Part shown: positions 18,092-26,860 of the stretch, piece after piece
Layout: each line of letters begins with the position of its first letter
Numbering within the stretch: the stretch's first letter is position 1
Source of the DNA: Nocardiopsis sp. FR4
Lineage (GTDB): Bacteria; Actinomycetota; Actinomycetes; Streptosporangiales; Streptosporangiaceae
DNA: 64,000 nucleotides
Reading direction: 5' to 3'
Assembly: GCF_009830945.1 (NCBI RefSeq)
Contig: NZ_ML776455.1
Coordinates: 62,001-126,000 of the forward strand
Position numbers and translations under genes: made by a program
Notes under the pieces: model-generated
The model's input: the letters and a program-made list of their open reading frames with translations, nothing else
What the model was told of the DNA's origin: nothing
Databases searched by the model: none

Positions 18092-18924
18092 TGCTGGAAC
18101 CAGAAAGCATCGACGGGCGCCGCGGAGAGCTGTCCAAGGCGCTCCGTCGTGTGCGGAAAAAGGCCGGGCTCACCGGAGAGCGGCTCGCCTCCATCGTCGG
18201 GATGAGTCAGAGTAAGGTCTCGAAGATAGAGACAGGTAAACTGGTTCCCTCTTCAATCGATGTTGAACGGATTCTTCGTGCGCTCAAGGCGACTCCAGAA
18301 GAGATAGAAGAAATCTCGTCGCTGGCACGAGTCGCCAACACGGAGTACCAGAACTGGCGTGCTTCGTTGCGCCGAGGCCTGCACCACAAACAGGCGGAGC
18401 TCGCCACCCTCGAAGCAACCTCATCGACCTTCCGCTACTTCCTCCCGTCCATGATCACGGGGTTGCTCCAGACGCCGGAGTACGCCAGGGCGAGCCTGGC
18501 AAGCCTGCCGGGGGACCACACGCGTGCCCTGATGAGGCGGTTCGAGCGCCAGTCCATCCTGTATGACACGAACAAGGGCTTCACCTTTCTCCTCACCGAT
18601 CAGGCACTCAGATGGCCGCTCTGTCGCCCGGGGGAGATGTCGGTACAGCTCGAACGGATCGCGGCGCTTTCGGAGCTGCCCAACGTCAGGATCGGTGTGC
18701 TTCCGCTTGACCGGGCCACGGTACCCGAAGGCCCATTGTCCACGTTCACCGTCTATGACCAGACCCTGGCCACTGTCGAGACGTTCACCGGAGCACTGCT
18801 CATCCGCTCTGCCCAGGACGTGGCCCTCTACGTCGAGACTTTTCGCCTGTTCGAAGAGAACGCCCTGTTTGGTGCACAGGCGCGGGATTTCGTGCGCCAG
18901 GCGGCAGAAGCCTTTCGCGACTGA
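18091..18924 (+). CDS. XRE-family regulator with DUF5753
   Basis: 277 aa. An N-terminal helix-turn-helix (residues ~10-65; LASIVGMSQSKVSKIETG) is followed by a DUF5753 domain (FLPSMITGLLQTPEYARASL; LPNVRIGVLPL). Such proteins bind DNA near their own locus and act with DUF6879 or DUF397 partners. The GTG start overlaps the upstream stop by one base. It stands just before the eight-gene operon beginning at 19168 and divergently from DISARM, so it is the best local candidate for controlling either. Confidence 0.85.
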   Translation: MLEPESIDGRRGELSKALRRVRKKAGLTGERLASIVGMSQSKVSKIETGKLVPSSIDVERILRALKATPEEIEEISSLARVANTEYQNWRASLRRGLHHKQAELATLEATSSTFRYFLPSMITGLLQTPEYARASLASLPGDHTRALMRRFERQSILYDTNKGFTFLLTDQALRWPLCRPGEMSVQLERIAALSELPNVRIGVLPLDRATVPEGPLSTFTVYDQTLATVETFTGALLIRSAQDVALYVETFRLFEENALFGAQARDFVRQAAEAFRD

Positions 18925-18983
18925 ATTATTCTTCATGGGTCCATGTCTTGGTGGCCCGGTCATCATGCCTGATGGGTGACTTT

Positions 18984-19009
18984 ATTCCATGACGGGAAAC
19001 CCATGGAAT
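18984..19009. promoter_or_regulatory. Inverted repeat in the leader of the eight-gene operon
   Basis: Perfect 8-bp arms attccatg/catggaat separated by ten bases, in the 243-bp gap between the XRE gene and the NUDIX gene. The AT-rich tract gtatatgct follows at once and could be a -10 region. An operator for the adjacent XRE protein is a reasonable guess. Confidence 0.35.
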
Positions 19010-19167
19010 CCCCATCGGTATGTGTATATGCTCTGGATCGGTTGGCGGCCATTGGGAGAGAAAACCTGATCGCCATGAGCGTGGTCGAAGCAGGTTCTCC
19101 TCATCTCCGGAAAGAACCACGAAAGCCTGTCTTCGGGCGCGAACACACGAACGAGGAACGAGGGAAC

Positions 19168-19656
19168 ATGCCCGTGATCGTCAAACAGAGCGCCCGCGCA
19201 ATCCTGTTCGACAGCGAGGGGCGACTGGTGTTCTTCAAGCGCACCAAACCGGGACAGGAGCCTTACTGGACCTCTGTGGGAGGCCGACTGGAGCCGGAGG
19301 ACGCCGATGCCGAGGCCGCACTGCACCGGGAGGTCCTCGAGGAACTCGGTGGAAAGATCGACCAGGTCCGCCAGGTCCTCCTCATCACCGACGACCTTCC
19401 CGGAGGTGTGGGCCTTCAGCACGTCTTCACCGCACGGCTGGTCTCCATGGACCTGGTCCACCGTACCGGTGCCGAGTTCACCGAGACCGGACGCGGAACC
19501 TACGAGGTGGTCAGCGTTCCCGCCACACGCGCCGCCCTCTCGGAGATCCGTCTCTTGCCATCTCAGCTCGCCGAGTTCGTCCAAGCGAACGTCCATGGTC
19601 TTCTGGCACTGCTGGACCCGACCGGTGAGGCGCACGAGGAAGACGAGGCTCCGTGA
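19168..19656 (+). CDS. NUDIX hydrolase
   Basis: 162 aa, first gene of a tightly coupled operon. The Nudix box core REVLEELGG lies after SVGGRLEPED, the standard position, so it should hydrolyse a nucleoside-diphosphate-linked compound with divalent metal. I chose ATG 19168 (MPVIVKQSARAILFD) because GAGGAACGAGGGA lies just upstream and the family domain begins here; a longer frame from 18976 looks non-coding. The stop overlaps the next gene as GTGA. Substrate unknown; the neighbours (nucleotide kinase, nucleotidyltransferase, phosphoribosyltransferase) suggest a modified nucleotide or nucleotide sugar. Confidence 0.85.
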   Translation: MPVIVKQSARAILFDSEGRLVFFKRTKPGQEPYWTSVGGRLEPEDADAEAALHREVLEELGGKIDQVRQVLLITDDLPGGVGLQHVFTARLVSMDLVHRTGAEFTETGRGTYEVVSVPATRAALSEIRLLPSQLAEFVQANVHGLLALLDPTGEAHEEDEAP

Positions 19657-20345
19657 CCGGATTTGTCAGCCTCAACGGACCGGACAGCAGCGGCAAGTCG
19701 ACGCAGGTGCGTCTGCTGGCCGAGAGCTGGGAAGGTTTCTGCGACCTGGGCCCCGTTCACCGGCACGACCCGATTCCGTGGGACCGCGTCTCGGGGGAGG
19801 GGTACGGCACCTGGTGGTTCATCACCTCCACGACGGAGGAACTAACCGGAATGCTGTTCGCTGGCCACGCCGCTAGGGCAGGGGCACGACCTTCCGGCAG
19901 GGTCGGGCTGCTCGACCGCGGCTGGTACATGCTTCTCGCCACGGCGATCGCCACGTGCACGGTCAAGGAGTCGTTGTCTGTCGAGGACGCCCGGTCCCGT
20001 GTCCTCGCCCTCCTGGACACCGACGCACCCGATCCACCCGAAACCCCGCTCCTGCTGCTGCCCTCACTCGACACCGAACGCAGTATCGCCATCGCCCGGC
20101 GTCGAGAAGAACGCCCGTGGACCGATACCTACCTCGACTACCAGAGGCATCTACACCGCGTGCTCCTGTGTATGGCGCACCAGGGCGTGTTCGCTGATGT
20201 CGTGGCCGATCCCTCCCAGGGCATCGACGCGACACACGCACGTATTCGCCGGGCTCTCACCGAACAGGAAGTCGGTGTTCCCGCACATCGCCACCCAGTG
20301 AAGGACGGACGATCCCGTGAACCCTCCCGGCCTCTCCCTCGCTGA
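19653..20345 (+). CDS. Thymidylate-kinase-like P-loop kinase
   Basis: 230 aa. The N-terminus FVSLNGPDSSGKSTQ is a Walker A of the thymidylate/nucleoside monophosphate kinase type, and LLDRGWYM resembles the DRY/DRS-type motif of that family. The middle has an acidic loop and a proline-rich run. The GTG start overlaps the NUDIX stop (GTGA); the 3' end overlaps the next gene by 29 bases. It probably phosphorylates a nucleoside monophosphate or related substrate within the same pathway; it is too divergent to call a housekeeping Tmk. Confidence 0.75.
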   Translation: MTGFVSLNGPDSSGKSTQVRLLAESWEGFCDLGPVHRHDPIPWDRVSGEGYGTWWFITSTTEELTGMLFAGHAARAGARPSGRVGLLDRGWYMLLATAIATCTVKESLSVEDARSRVLALLDTDAPDPPETPLLLLPSLDTERSIAIARRREERPWTDTYLDYQRHLHRVLLCMAHQGVFADVVADPSQGIDATHARIRRALTEQEVGVPAHRHPVKDGRSREPSRPLPR

Positions 20346-22116
20346 ACCCCTCGACCCCCTGCTCACCCTGCTCCCCTTCAAGGAACGCGCCCGGTTCAAC
20401 GAAGTCGCGAGCGGGTTGCACCACACGAACCACCTGCTCTGGTCTGCCGAGGACGGTGTACGGGGCGACTCGCTCGACGCGGTACAGGTTGCTGATGGCA
20501 AGCGCGTCATCGACCAGCTCAACATGGACCGCGTCCGCCACGCAGAACGACTCGACGAGGTGATCGGTGCGGCATGCCCGCCCCCGGCCGTGACCGCTCC
20601 ACTCCACACCGAGCCGCTCAGCTCCGTGATCGACCGGCTGTCGGTGTCCGTGCTGCGGCTCCACTACACCCGTCTGGTGGCGGAGGACGACACCGGAGTC
20701 CGAGCCCGTGTGGCCGGGGTGCGGACCCAACTCCGCGAGGCACGCGAATCCCTCAGATGCCTTGCCGAGGACGTTGCCGCCGGAGGCAGGCGGCTCCCCA
20801 ACGGTGCGCGGTTCAAGCTCTACGGCACGACCACGCGGACCGAGACGCGCTCCGCCCCGAGTCCTCATCTTCCGCCGGTCATCGCACTGGGTGGGCTGAG
20901 CGAGTGCGGCAAGACCACCTCGGGGATCTTCCTGAACCGGGACGAGAACGCGGCACGGTTCAAGATCGGCTACCTCCTGGCCCAGGCAGCGGCCCGTCAG
21001 GGCTTGGCCGATCCCTACGCCCTGCCGCCGACGCGACAGGCGGAACTCCTCCTGGACGAGCTCAACCGGTTCGCCGACGCTCACCTGGGTATCGGCCTGA
21101 TCACCATCGAGTCCGTACACAGGGCCGAGTCGATCACGGCGCTCAAGGAGGTGATGGGTGAACGTCTGCGCGTGGTCTACGTGCGCACTCCTCGCGCGGT
21201 ACGGCTGGCACGATCGGGCGGCGATGAACGGGCCCTGGAGGAGAAAGACCGGATCAAGATCGAACGGGGTGCGGACCGTATCCCCGCCGACGTCGTCCTC
21301 GACAACTCCGGCAGCGTGCCCCGTCTGCACAGTGGACTCCGGCACCTGGCCAGCCCGCCGGTCGACTCACGGTTCAAGACCGTCCGCCCCGAAGAACTCG
21401 GGCTGCCCTCCGCGGTGTGTGCGGCAACCTCCCGGCTTGTGGACGCATTGGCCGTTCTCTCCGAGGAACCGTGTCTGGTCGCCCTCACGGGAAGTGCGGT
21501 CAACGGCGGGTGGCGCGAGGGCTGGTCCGACATCGACCTGCTGGTCATCGCCGAAAACGGGCACAGTACAGGCGTGACGCGGGCGGTCGATGACTACCGA
21601 GCCGCCCTTCAGGCCTACGGAGACATCCACCTGGGTGCGACAGTCCTCCCCCTCGCCGAAGCCCAGGCCCGCAGACTTCCGAACCGGGTACTCGCCGCGC
21701 TGGTCATGCTCCAAGAGGGCGCTCCCGCTCTGATGGTCGGGCCGGGACTTCGGCTGCCCATGATCTCCCGGCAGGAGGTGGAACGCGCGACCCCCGCCGC
21801 CCTGGCCGACGTGGTCGCGACCACTCGGAGACTCCGTCACGACCCCGGACACGGCCACATCCGTTCCCTGTACAAGCATCTGGTTCTGCTCTGCCGACTC
21901 CTGCTCAGGGAACAGGCGGTGTGGGTGAACGGCAACGACGAAGTCATCTCCGAAGCGCTCCGGTTGCTTCCCGGACTCGGGGCTCTCGAACTTCCGCCCC
22001 TGCCCGAGGTCATCGCCGCCCACCAGCAGGGCACGGACCAATCCCGAGTGCTCGGCGCGATCGAGAAGGCCGTGGACCGGTTGCTCATCTGGCACCAGCG
22101 ACAGTGCGCTGCCTGA
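20317..22116 (+). CDS. Three-domain protein: DUF4254 - P-loop kinase - nucleotidyltransferase
   Basis: 599 aa. Residues ~1-100 resemble DUF4254 (LHHTNHLLWSAED, KRVIDQLNMDR). Residues ~180-340 are a P-loop kinase-like domain with GGLSECGKTTSG and basic RLARSGGDERALEEKDR. Residues ~380-599 are a nucleotidyltransferase with the pol-beta signature TGSAVNGGWREGWSDIDLLV followed by a helical tail. I recognise no characterised protein with this order. GTG start with a weak ribosome site; it overlaps the kinase upstream. A decayed copy of its C-terminal part lies outside the element at 45722-45940. It could make or transfer a nucleotidyl group to a small molecule; a toxin-type nucleotidyltransferase role cannot be excluded. 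Confidence 0.75.
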   Translation: MNPPGLSLAEPLDPLLTLLPFKERARFNEVASGLHHTNHLLWSAEDGVRGDSLDAVQVADGKRVIDQLNMDRVRHAERLDEVIGAACPPPAVTAPLHTEPLSSVIDRLSVSVLRLHYTRLVAEDDTGVRARVAGVRTQLREARESLRCLAEDVAAGGRRLPNGARFKLYGTTTRTETRSAPSPHLPPVIALGGLSECGKTTSGIFLNRDENAARFKIGYLLAQAAARQGLADPYALPPTRQAELLLDELNRFADAHLGIGLITIESVHRAESITALKEVMGERLRVVYVRTPRAVRLARSGGDERALEEKDRIKIERGADRIPADVVLDNSGSVPRLHSGLRHLASPPVDSRFKTVRPEELGLPSAVCAATSRLVDALAVLSEEPCLVALTGSAVNGGWREGWSDIDLLVIAENGHSTGVTRAVDDYRAALQAYGDIHLGATVLPLAEAQARRLPNRVLAALVMLQEGAPALMVGPGLRLPMISRQEVERATPAALADVVATTRRLRHDPGHGHIRSLYKHLVLLCRLLLREQAVWVNGNDEVISEALRLLPGLGALELPPLPEVIAAHQQGTDQSRVLGAIEKAVDRLLIWHQRQCAA

Positions 22117-22133
22117 GATCCGAGAGGAAGAAC

Positions 22134-22706
22134 ATGGAAGCGGTCACCCAGAGAGCGGCCTTTCACGCCGAGGTCGTCCCCCGATTGGATGCAGGACCCC
22201 ACAGCCGTCCCGAGCGGGTGCTCCACGACCTCGACGGCGCACGGTCGGCTGTTCTGCCGGCCGAGTTCACCACCGCCGGTCGCACCCTGTGGGAAAGCCT
22301 GCGCAGTACCGCCCCGGCGGTGGAGGACGCCGACGCCATCCTCGGCCTGGACGCGGGCGGAATCGTCCCGGCCCTCGCCGCCAGCCTCGCCTCGGGGATC
22401 CCTTACAAGCTCGCATGGAAGGTCCGGGTTCCCCTGCCCGGAGCCGTCCATTTCGTCGAGGGCCACGCGAACCGTCCGAACGTGTTCGCCTACGGAATCG
22501 TCCCCGGCAACGGTTACGTCCTGGTCGACGACGAGGTGACGACCGGCGTCACCCTGGCGAACCTCGCCCAGGCTCTGTTCCGCCACGGGGCGCGTCCGCT
22601 GGCCGTGGCGTGCCTGGCAGAGGACACCCGTTACAGGGCGAGGGAGGTCATCGAGGAACTCGGTCTTCCCCTCGTCTCGCTCACCCGGATCGGAGAGGGA
22701 GGATGA
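22134..22706 (+). CDS. Phosphoribosyltransferase-like protein
   Basis: 190 aa with the PRPP-binding motif YVLVDDEVTTGVTLAN and an upstream substrate loop (LGLDAGGIVPALAASLASGI), the type I PRTase layout. The start ATG at 22134 follows GAGAGGAAG; longer in-frame starts upstream lie inside the previous gene. Its stop overlaps the next gene as ATGA. It should join a base (or release one) with PRPP; which base is unknown. It fits a nucleotide-building or salvage pathway with the NUDIX and kinase genes. Confidence 0.8.
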   Translation: MEAVTQRAAFHAEVVPRLDAGPHSRPERVLHDLDGARSAVLPAEFTTAGRTLWESLRSTAPAVEDADAILGLDAGGIVPALAASLASGIPYKLAWKVRVPLPGAVHFVEGHANRPNVFAYGIVPGNGYVLVDDEVTTGVTLANLAQALFRHGARPLAVACLAEDTRYRAREVIEELGLPLVSLTRIGEGG

Positions 22707-23812
22707 GTCCGACCAGGGCCGCAGTGGCATGTCACTGGGGGAACACCGTCTACACCTCCGCGCAGGTACTGGCGATCCCGCTCGGCTACGACCGCGAGGC
22801 GACTCCGGTCGGACAGACGCTTCCAGGATCTCCCGATCACGGGTTGCGGCGTTCTCTGGAACGGTGCACGCAGGTCGTGGTGGCCTTCGACGGCAAACTG
22901 GGGGACTCCCTACTCTCCTTCGGAGTGGTCGCCGCGGTCACGGATGCACTCTCGCTCTTGGGTAGAAACGTTCCCCTCATTACTCTCGGCCGCTACGGGC
23001 ATCTCCACCCGGAGAGACACACGGACGGCTCACACCGTGGCACGCCCCGGATCATCATCGGTGATGAACCGGGGGCGGCACTGGCTCACCCGACCGGTGA
23101 CGACCACGTTCTGCTCTGCCGTCCGGAACGGGCCCACTGCCGTGATGACGGTCAAAGAGCCCACACCTTCCTCCCCGCCCGCTACTACCTGGGAGTGGAA
23201 GAACGCTTCGGTCAGCGCCTGATCGGCGGTCCGCCGTTCCTCCCCTCTCTGGCACCGGACACGTGCGGTACCGGTGGACATGAGCTCACGATCGCGGTCG
23301 TCACCGCAACCAGTTGGCCCGACCGCAAGGACTACGGCGCGCAGGGGTTCACCACGGCGGCCCGCATCATCGGTGAGCGCGTCGGCCGCAAGGTGAGGCT
23401 CCTTCTCGTGTCCGGCCATGACAGGGCAGAGGTCCTCCCCGCAGACGCGGGCGGGACACGTGTGGAACCGGTCGTGGGAGCTGGTCTGAAGACACTGATC
23501 TCCCGGTTCGCCCAGTGCGACATGGTCCTCGGCAACGACACCGGGCTCACCCACCTGGCCGCGCTCGCCTCAAGACGCGCCGAGGTCATAGGGCTGTACG
23601 GTCGGCACTCCCACAGCAAGTGGCGGACAGGGCTTGCTCACCACCACGCACTGGCCACACCCTTCTCCGAGCGCATGCACCGCTGGGACATGTGCCCGGT
23701 ACGTGACGGCCTGGACGAAGCCGCAGGGGAGCGGCACTCCCCGCTGTCCACGATCTCCCCGCACGTACTCGCGGACGCCGCTGTCCTCGCCCTGGAACGC
23801 GGACACCCATGA
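22703..23812 (+). CDS. Glycosyltransferase family 9-like protein
   Basis: 369 aa. The C-terminal half carries DMVLGNDTGLTHLAAL, the nucleotide-sugar binding segment of heptosyltransferase-like GT9 enzymes, and the N-terminal half has VVVAFDGKLGDSLLSFG, corresponding to the first Rossmann motif. No signal peptide or membrane segment, so a cytoplasmic enzyme. ATG at 22703 overlaps the PRTase stop. Actinomycetes lack LPS, so the acceptor is probably a small molecule or protein made by this operon. Confidence 0.75.
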   Translation: MSPTRAAVACHWGNTVYTSAQVLAIPLGYDREATPVGQTLPGSPDHGLRRSLERCTQVVVAFDGKLGDSLLSFGVVAAVTDALSLLGRNVPLITLGRYGHLHPERHTDGSHRGTPRIIIGDEPGAALAHPTGDDHVLLCRPERAHCRDDGQRAHTFLPARYYLGVEERFGQRLIGGPPFLPSLAPDTCGTGGHELTIAVVTATSWPDRKDYGAQGFTTAARIIGERVGRKVRLLLVSGHDRAEVLPADAGGTRVEPVVGAGLKTLISRFAQCDMVLGNDTGLTHLAALASRRAEVIGLYGRHSHSKWRTGLAHHHALATPFSERMHRWDMCPVRDGLDEAAGERHSPLSTISPHVLADAAVLALERGHP

Positions 23813-24927
23813 CGAAGCCCAGAGTGCTCCTGCGCATCGGCCGCCCCTCGCGGTACACCCGCAACCGTCTCTATCCGGTCGACACTCCCCGTCGTCAGCT
23901 CATCGCCAAGTCCATGCCCGACCACGGTGAGGCCCGCGCCGAGGTACGCGGGCACCTACTCCTGCGCCGTTGGTACCCGGTGCCCGCTCTGCACCACCGG
24001 ATTCGGCTTCCCAGCCGCACCGTCCTGGTGTACCAGCGGCTGGAGGCGGGTACCGACCGCGGACTCCTTCTGGATCTGCTCAACACACCGGACGACGGCG
24101 ACCACTCGGCCCTGGACACCTACCTGCGCCAGCTGACGAGCACCTACCTGCGGGTCTTCTCCGAAACAGCGCAGATGAGCCCTCCCGAGGCAGTGATCGG
24201 CAAGCTCTACCGGGACCGGGCCAAGCCCGGTGGACGGCTCGACCACTACTACGCTGACCAGGAGTCCGTACTGACCGATGCCGAAGACGGACCGAGGCTC
24301 AGCGACCTCGCAAGAACCGGCGTGTACGTCAACGGGCGCCACTACAAACTCGACTGGGCCGCGACGATCGCCTGGCTTCGCGACGCGTTCGACGTTCCCG
24401 GCTGGAGCGTGATCAGCCAGGGCGACCCCACCGACGTCAACCTCGCCGTTCCCTTGGCCTGGATGGACTACGACACCGCCGGACGCAACGCCCTTGCGGG
24501 CGAGATCGCCAACTTCAGCTTCTACACGGCCGTGCTCGGAGGTTGGTTGGTCCCCGCGCTGAACCCGGAGGCGTTCACCCGGCATCCCGCCACGTTCGCC
24601 CGGCTCCCCGCGAACACGCCACACGTCAGCTCGCATACGCACGCGGACACGCTCCACATCCGGTTCACGGACCGGTTGACTCGTGCACGGAGGCTCGCGC
24701 TGTCCCGTTACTGGGAGCTGCTCGTCCGCCCGATCGCCGCACGCTACCTCCCCGGAGAGTCCCTCGGTGAAGCGCTCCGCCCCTACCTGGCGATGCGCAT
24801 CATCGGTGTGTTCAACCTCGCCCACATGTCCTTGGAACAGCGGCTGTACCTGATCGCCAAGCTCGCTCTGTGCATGGACTCCAACTTCTCTCCCACCCGC
24901 TTCTTCGGCCTGACGGAGTACGCGTGA
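23809..24927 (+). CDS. Aminoglycoside-phosphotransferase-like kinase
   Basis: 372 aa. The segment VISQGDPTDVNLAVPLAWMDYDTAG matches the catalytic loop and metal-binding region of APH/choline-kinase-like enzymes (GDxxxxN followed by D). The N-terminal third is basic with a VLVYQRLEAGTD strand that fits the hinge of the kinase fold. ATG overlaps the GT9 stop (ATGA) and the stop overlaps the SDR start. It probably phosphorylates the small-molecule product or an intermediate of this operon. The clear APH-like motif is limited to one region. Confidence 0.6.
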   Translation: MTKPRVLLRIGRPSRYTRNRLYPVDTPRRQLIAKSMPDHGEARAEVRGHLLLRRWYPVPALHHRIRLPSRTVLVYQRLEAGTDRGLLLDLLNTPDDGDHSALDTYLRQLTSTYLRVFSETAQMSPPEAVIGKLYRDRAKPGGRLDHYYADQESVLTDAEDGPRLSDLARTGVYVNGRHYKLDWAATIAWLRDAFDVPGWSVISQGDPTDVNLAVPLAWMDYDTAGRNALAGEIANFSFYTAVLGGWLVPALNPEAFTRHPATFARLPANTPHVSSHTHADTLHIRFTDRLTRARRLALSRYWELLVRPIAARYLPGESLGEALRPYLAMRIIGVFNLAHMSLEQRLYLIAKLALCMDSNFSPTRFFGLTEYA

Positions 24928-25685
24928 CCTACTCGTTGAACGGGCGCCTGGCCCTGGTGACCGGAGCCACCGGCGGAATCGGATCGGCAGTCGCCCGTGC
25001 TCTTGCCGGGGCCGGTGCCCATGTCGCACTGGCCCACTGCGGCGGTGACGAACACGCCCGTGGCCTCACCCGGGAAATCATGGACGACGGAGGCGTCGCC
25101 GGGGTCTTCGAAGCGGACCTGCGTTCACCCACCGCACCAGCGGAGTTGTACGCACGCGTGCATGAACGGATGGGAGCTCCGAACATCCTTGTCAGCGCAG
25201 CCGGAGACTACCCCCGGACGCCGCACGCGGACCTCACCCGGGCCCGGTGGGCAGAGTGCCTTGCTCTCAACCTGACCGCCCACCACCTGCTCATTCAGGC
25301 CATCGCTCCGGCGATGGTCTCCCAACACCACGGCCGCATCATCATCATCGGTAGCGTGCTCGCCTCCACCGGTAGACACGACCTGGCCGACTACATCGCG
25401 GCGAAGGCCGGTCTCGAAGGGCTCACCCGGGCGCTCGCCCGTGAACTCGGCGGGGACGGAATCACCGTCAACTGTGTCGCACCGGGGTCCATCCGCGTGC
25501 CCGCCGAGGACCAGGTCGTCCCTGATCCCGTAGCCATGGAGGAACGTCAACTCACCCGTCAGTGCGTGCGACGCCGGGGCCGTCCCGAGGACGTCGCTTC
25601 CGCTGTGGCATTCCTGGCCAGCTATGAAGCCGGGTTCATCACCGGACAGACCCTGCGGGTGGACGGGGGATGGGTTCTTGGCTGA
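24924..25685 (+). CDS. Short-chain dehydrogenase/reductase
   Basis: 253 aa of the classical SDR type: cofactor motif TGATGGIGSAVARAL near the N-terminus, NAG-like position replaced by VSAAGDY, catalytic Ser in IIIIGSVLAS, the YIAAK Tyr/Lys pair (DYIAAKAGLEGLTRAL), and a C-terminal GFITGQTLRVDGGW. It resembles 3-oxoacyl-ACP reductase-like enzymes but sits in a nucleotide/sugar operon, so oxidation or reduction of a sugar is as likely. GTG at 24924 overlaps the preceding stop. Confidence 0.88.
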   Translation: MTYSLNGRLALVTGATGGIGSAVARALAGAGAHVALAHCGGDEHARGLTREIMDDGGVAGVFEADLRSPTAPAELYARVHERMGAPNILVSAAGDYPRTPHADLTRARWAECLALNLTAHHLLIQAIAPAMVSQHHGRIIIIGSVLASTGRHDLADYIAAKAGLEGLTRALARELGGDGITVNCVAPGSIRVPAEDQVVPDPVAMEERQLTRQCVRRRGRPEDVASAVAFLASYEAGFITGQTLRVDGGWVLG

Positions 25686-26238
25686 GGTGTACCTGATGCG
25701 TCATGCCCACTACGTCGGCCACGGATCCGGCTACCACGCGCCCGACGACGCGATGCTCTCATCCGAAGGCCGACAGGACACGATCGCGATGGCTCGGTTC
25801 CTGCCATCCGCTGCCGGCATCGTCTCCAGCCCACTGCCGCGTGCGCTTCAGACCGCTGAGATCCTGGCAGAGCACTCGGGGGTCCCTCGGTTGGGCGCCA
25901 TCTCGGACCTTCGGGAATGGCGCAGTCCGAGCGCCGTTCGAGGTGTACCTCCAGCGGACTTCCCCGAGGACTACGCCGAATGGCGTTCGAGGCGCACGCA
26001 TGAGCCCGCCAGCCGGTACGGAGACGGCGAATCTCTCCAGGAGTTGAGTGAGCGAGCCACACGAGTCCGTGCGGGGTTGACCGCTCTGGCGGAGCGGCAA
26101 GGACCTCTACTCGTGGTCTCCCACAAGATGCTTCTCCGCGCGCTGACCCTTTCGGGCGGCCCCTCGCCCGTGTTCGACCCGGCTGGACGAGACAACTGGC
26201 CTTTTCTCGAGTTCCGTGCCTTGGACAGGGAAAGCTAG
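25678..26238 (+). CDS. Histidine phosphatase family protein
   Basis: 186 aa, phosphoglycerate-mutase-like fold: catalytic RHAH near the N-terminus (YLMRHAHYVG), second Arg/Glu region SSPLPRALQTAEIL, and the distal catalytic His in LLVVSHKMLLRAL. Overlaps the SDR end by eight bases if the TTG at 25678 is used; a GTG at 25687 is the alternative. Last gene of the coupled operon, so it probably removes a phosphate from the pathway product or an intermediate. Confidence 0.85.
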   Translation: MAEVYLMRHAHYVGHGSGYHAPDDAMLSSEGRQDTIAMARFLPSAAGIVSSPLPRALQTAEILAEHSGVPRLGAISDLREWRSPSAVRGVPPADFPEDYAEWRSRRTHEPASRYGDGESLQELSERATRVRAGLTALAERQGPLLVVSHKMLLRALTLSGGPSPVFDPAGRDNWPFLEFRALDRES

Positions 26239-26860
26239 ACGACGTACTGCTGGGGAGAGTCTGAGGAAGCGGTCGCCTCCGACCTGCTCTTCGGTGCCGA
26301 AGGGGCCCCAGCGGCGGTGCTTCTGTACTTTGTGCTGTGAGCGCACCACAGTTTGGGCTCAGACGGCGCCAAGCCTCACCCAACCCCATTTGGATGGAGA
26401 GCCGAAGAGATAGCCCTGGCGCCCACACGGCTTTTCCACCATGATGGACAGTCGTGAGTAGCCGTGGCAGTATCGCGAGCTGGCCTCAAAGCAACAGGGG
26501 CGCTCCCGGATCTCGTCTCACCAGTTCTCCGAGGCGAGGATTCGGCCGCCAATGATGTCCCGTTCCAGGCGCGCGTACCCATTCGCTGCATGACCAGTTC
26601 GCATGCCGGAGTCATGCGCTGGTGTGCGGCGGGTGAAAAAACAACTGCGTCTCCCCAAGGCCACATCCGGACATCGATGGTTCTCCTGGCTCCACTGGTC
26701 CTAGTCTGTCATAGGGACATTTTCCTCACTGAAGCCTGGACCATGTTCCGGGGCGGCCAGCAGATTGCTTCGTGGCGCCTTCACGACATGCTGGTCCTCT
26801 GGCTCGAGCATGGAGAAAGACCTTCCTCTTGCGCCGTAACGTATTGATGAGTGGAGTGCT
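26239..26860. other. Gene-free stretch after the eight-gene operon
   Basis: About 620 bases. Short open frames exist on both strands (for example 26464-26847 plus) but none has a recognisable domain or good ribosome site together with coding-like composition. I see no strong terminator hairpin. It may be decayed DNA left at a junction between two acquired modules. Confidence 0.35.
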
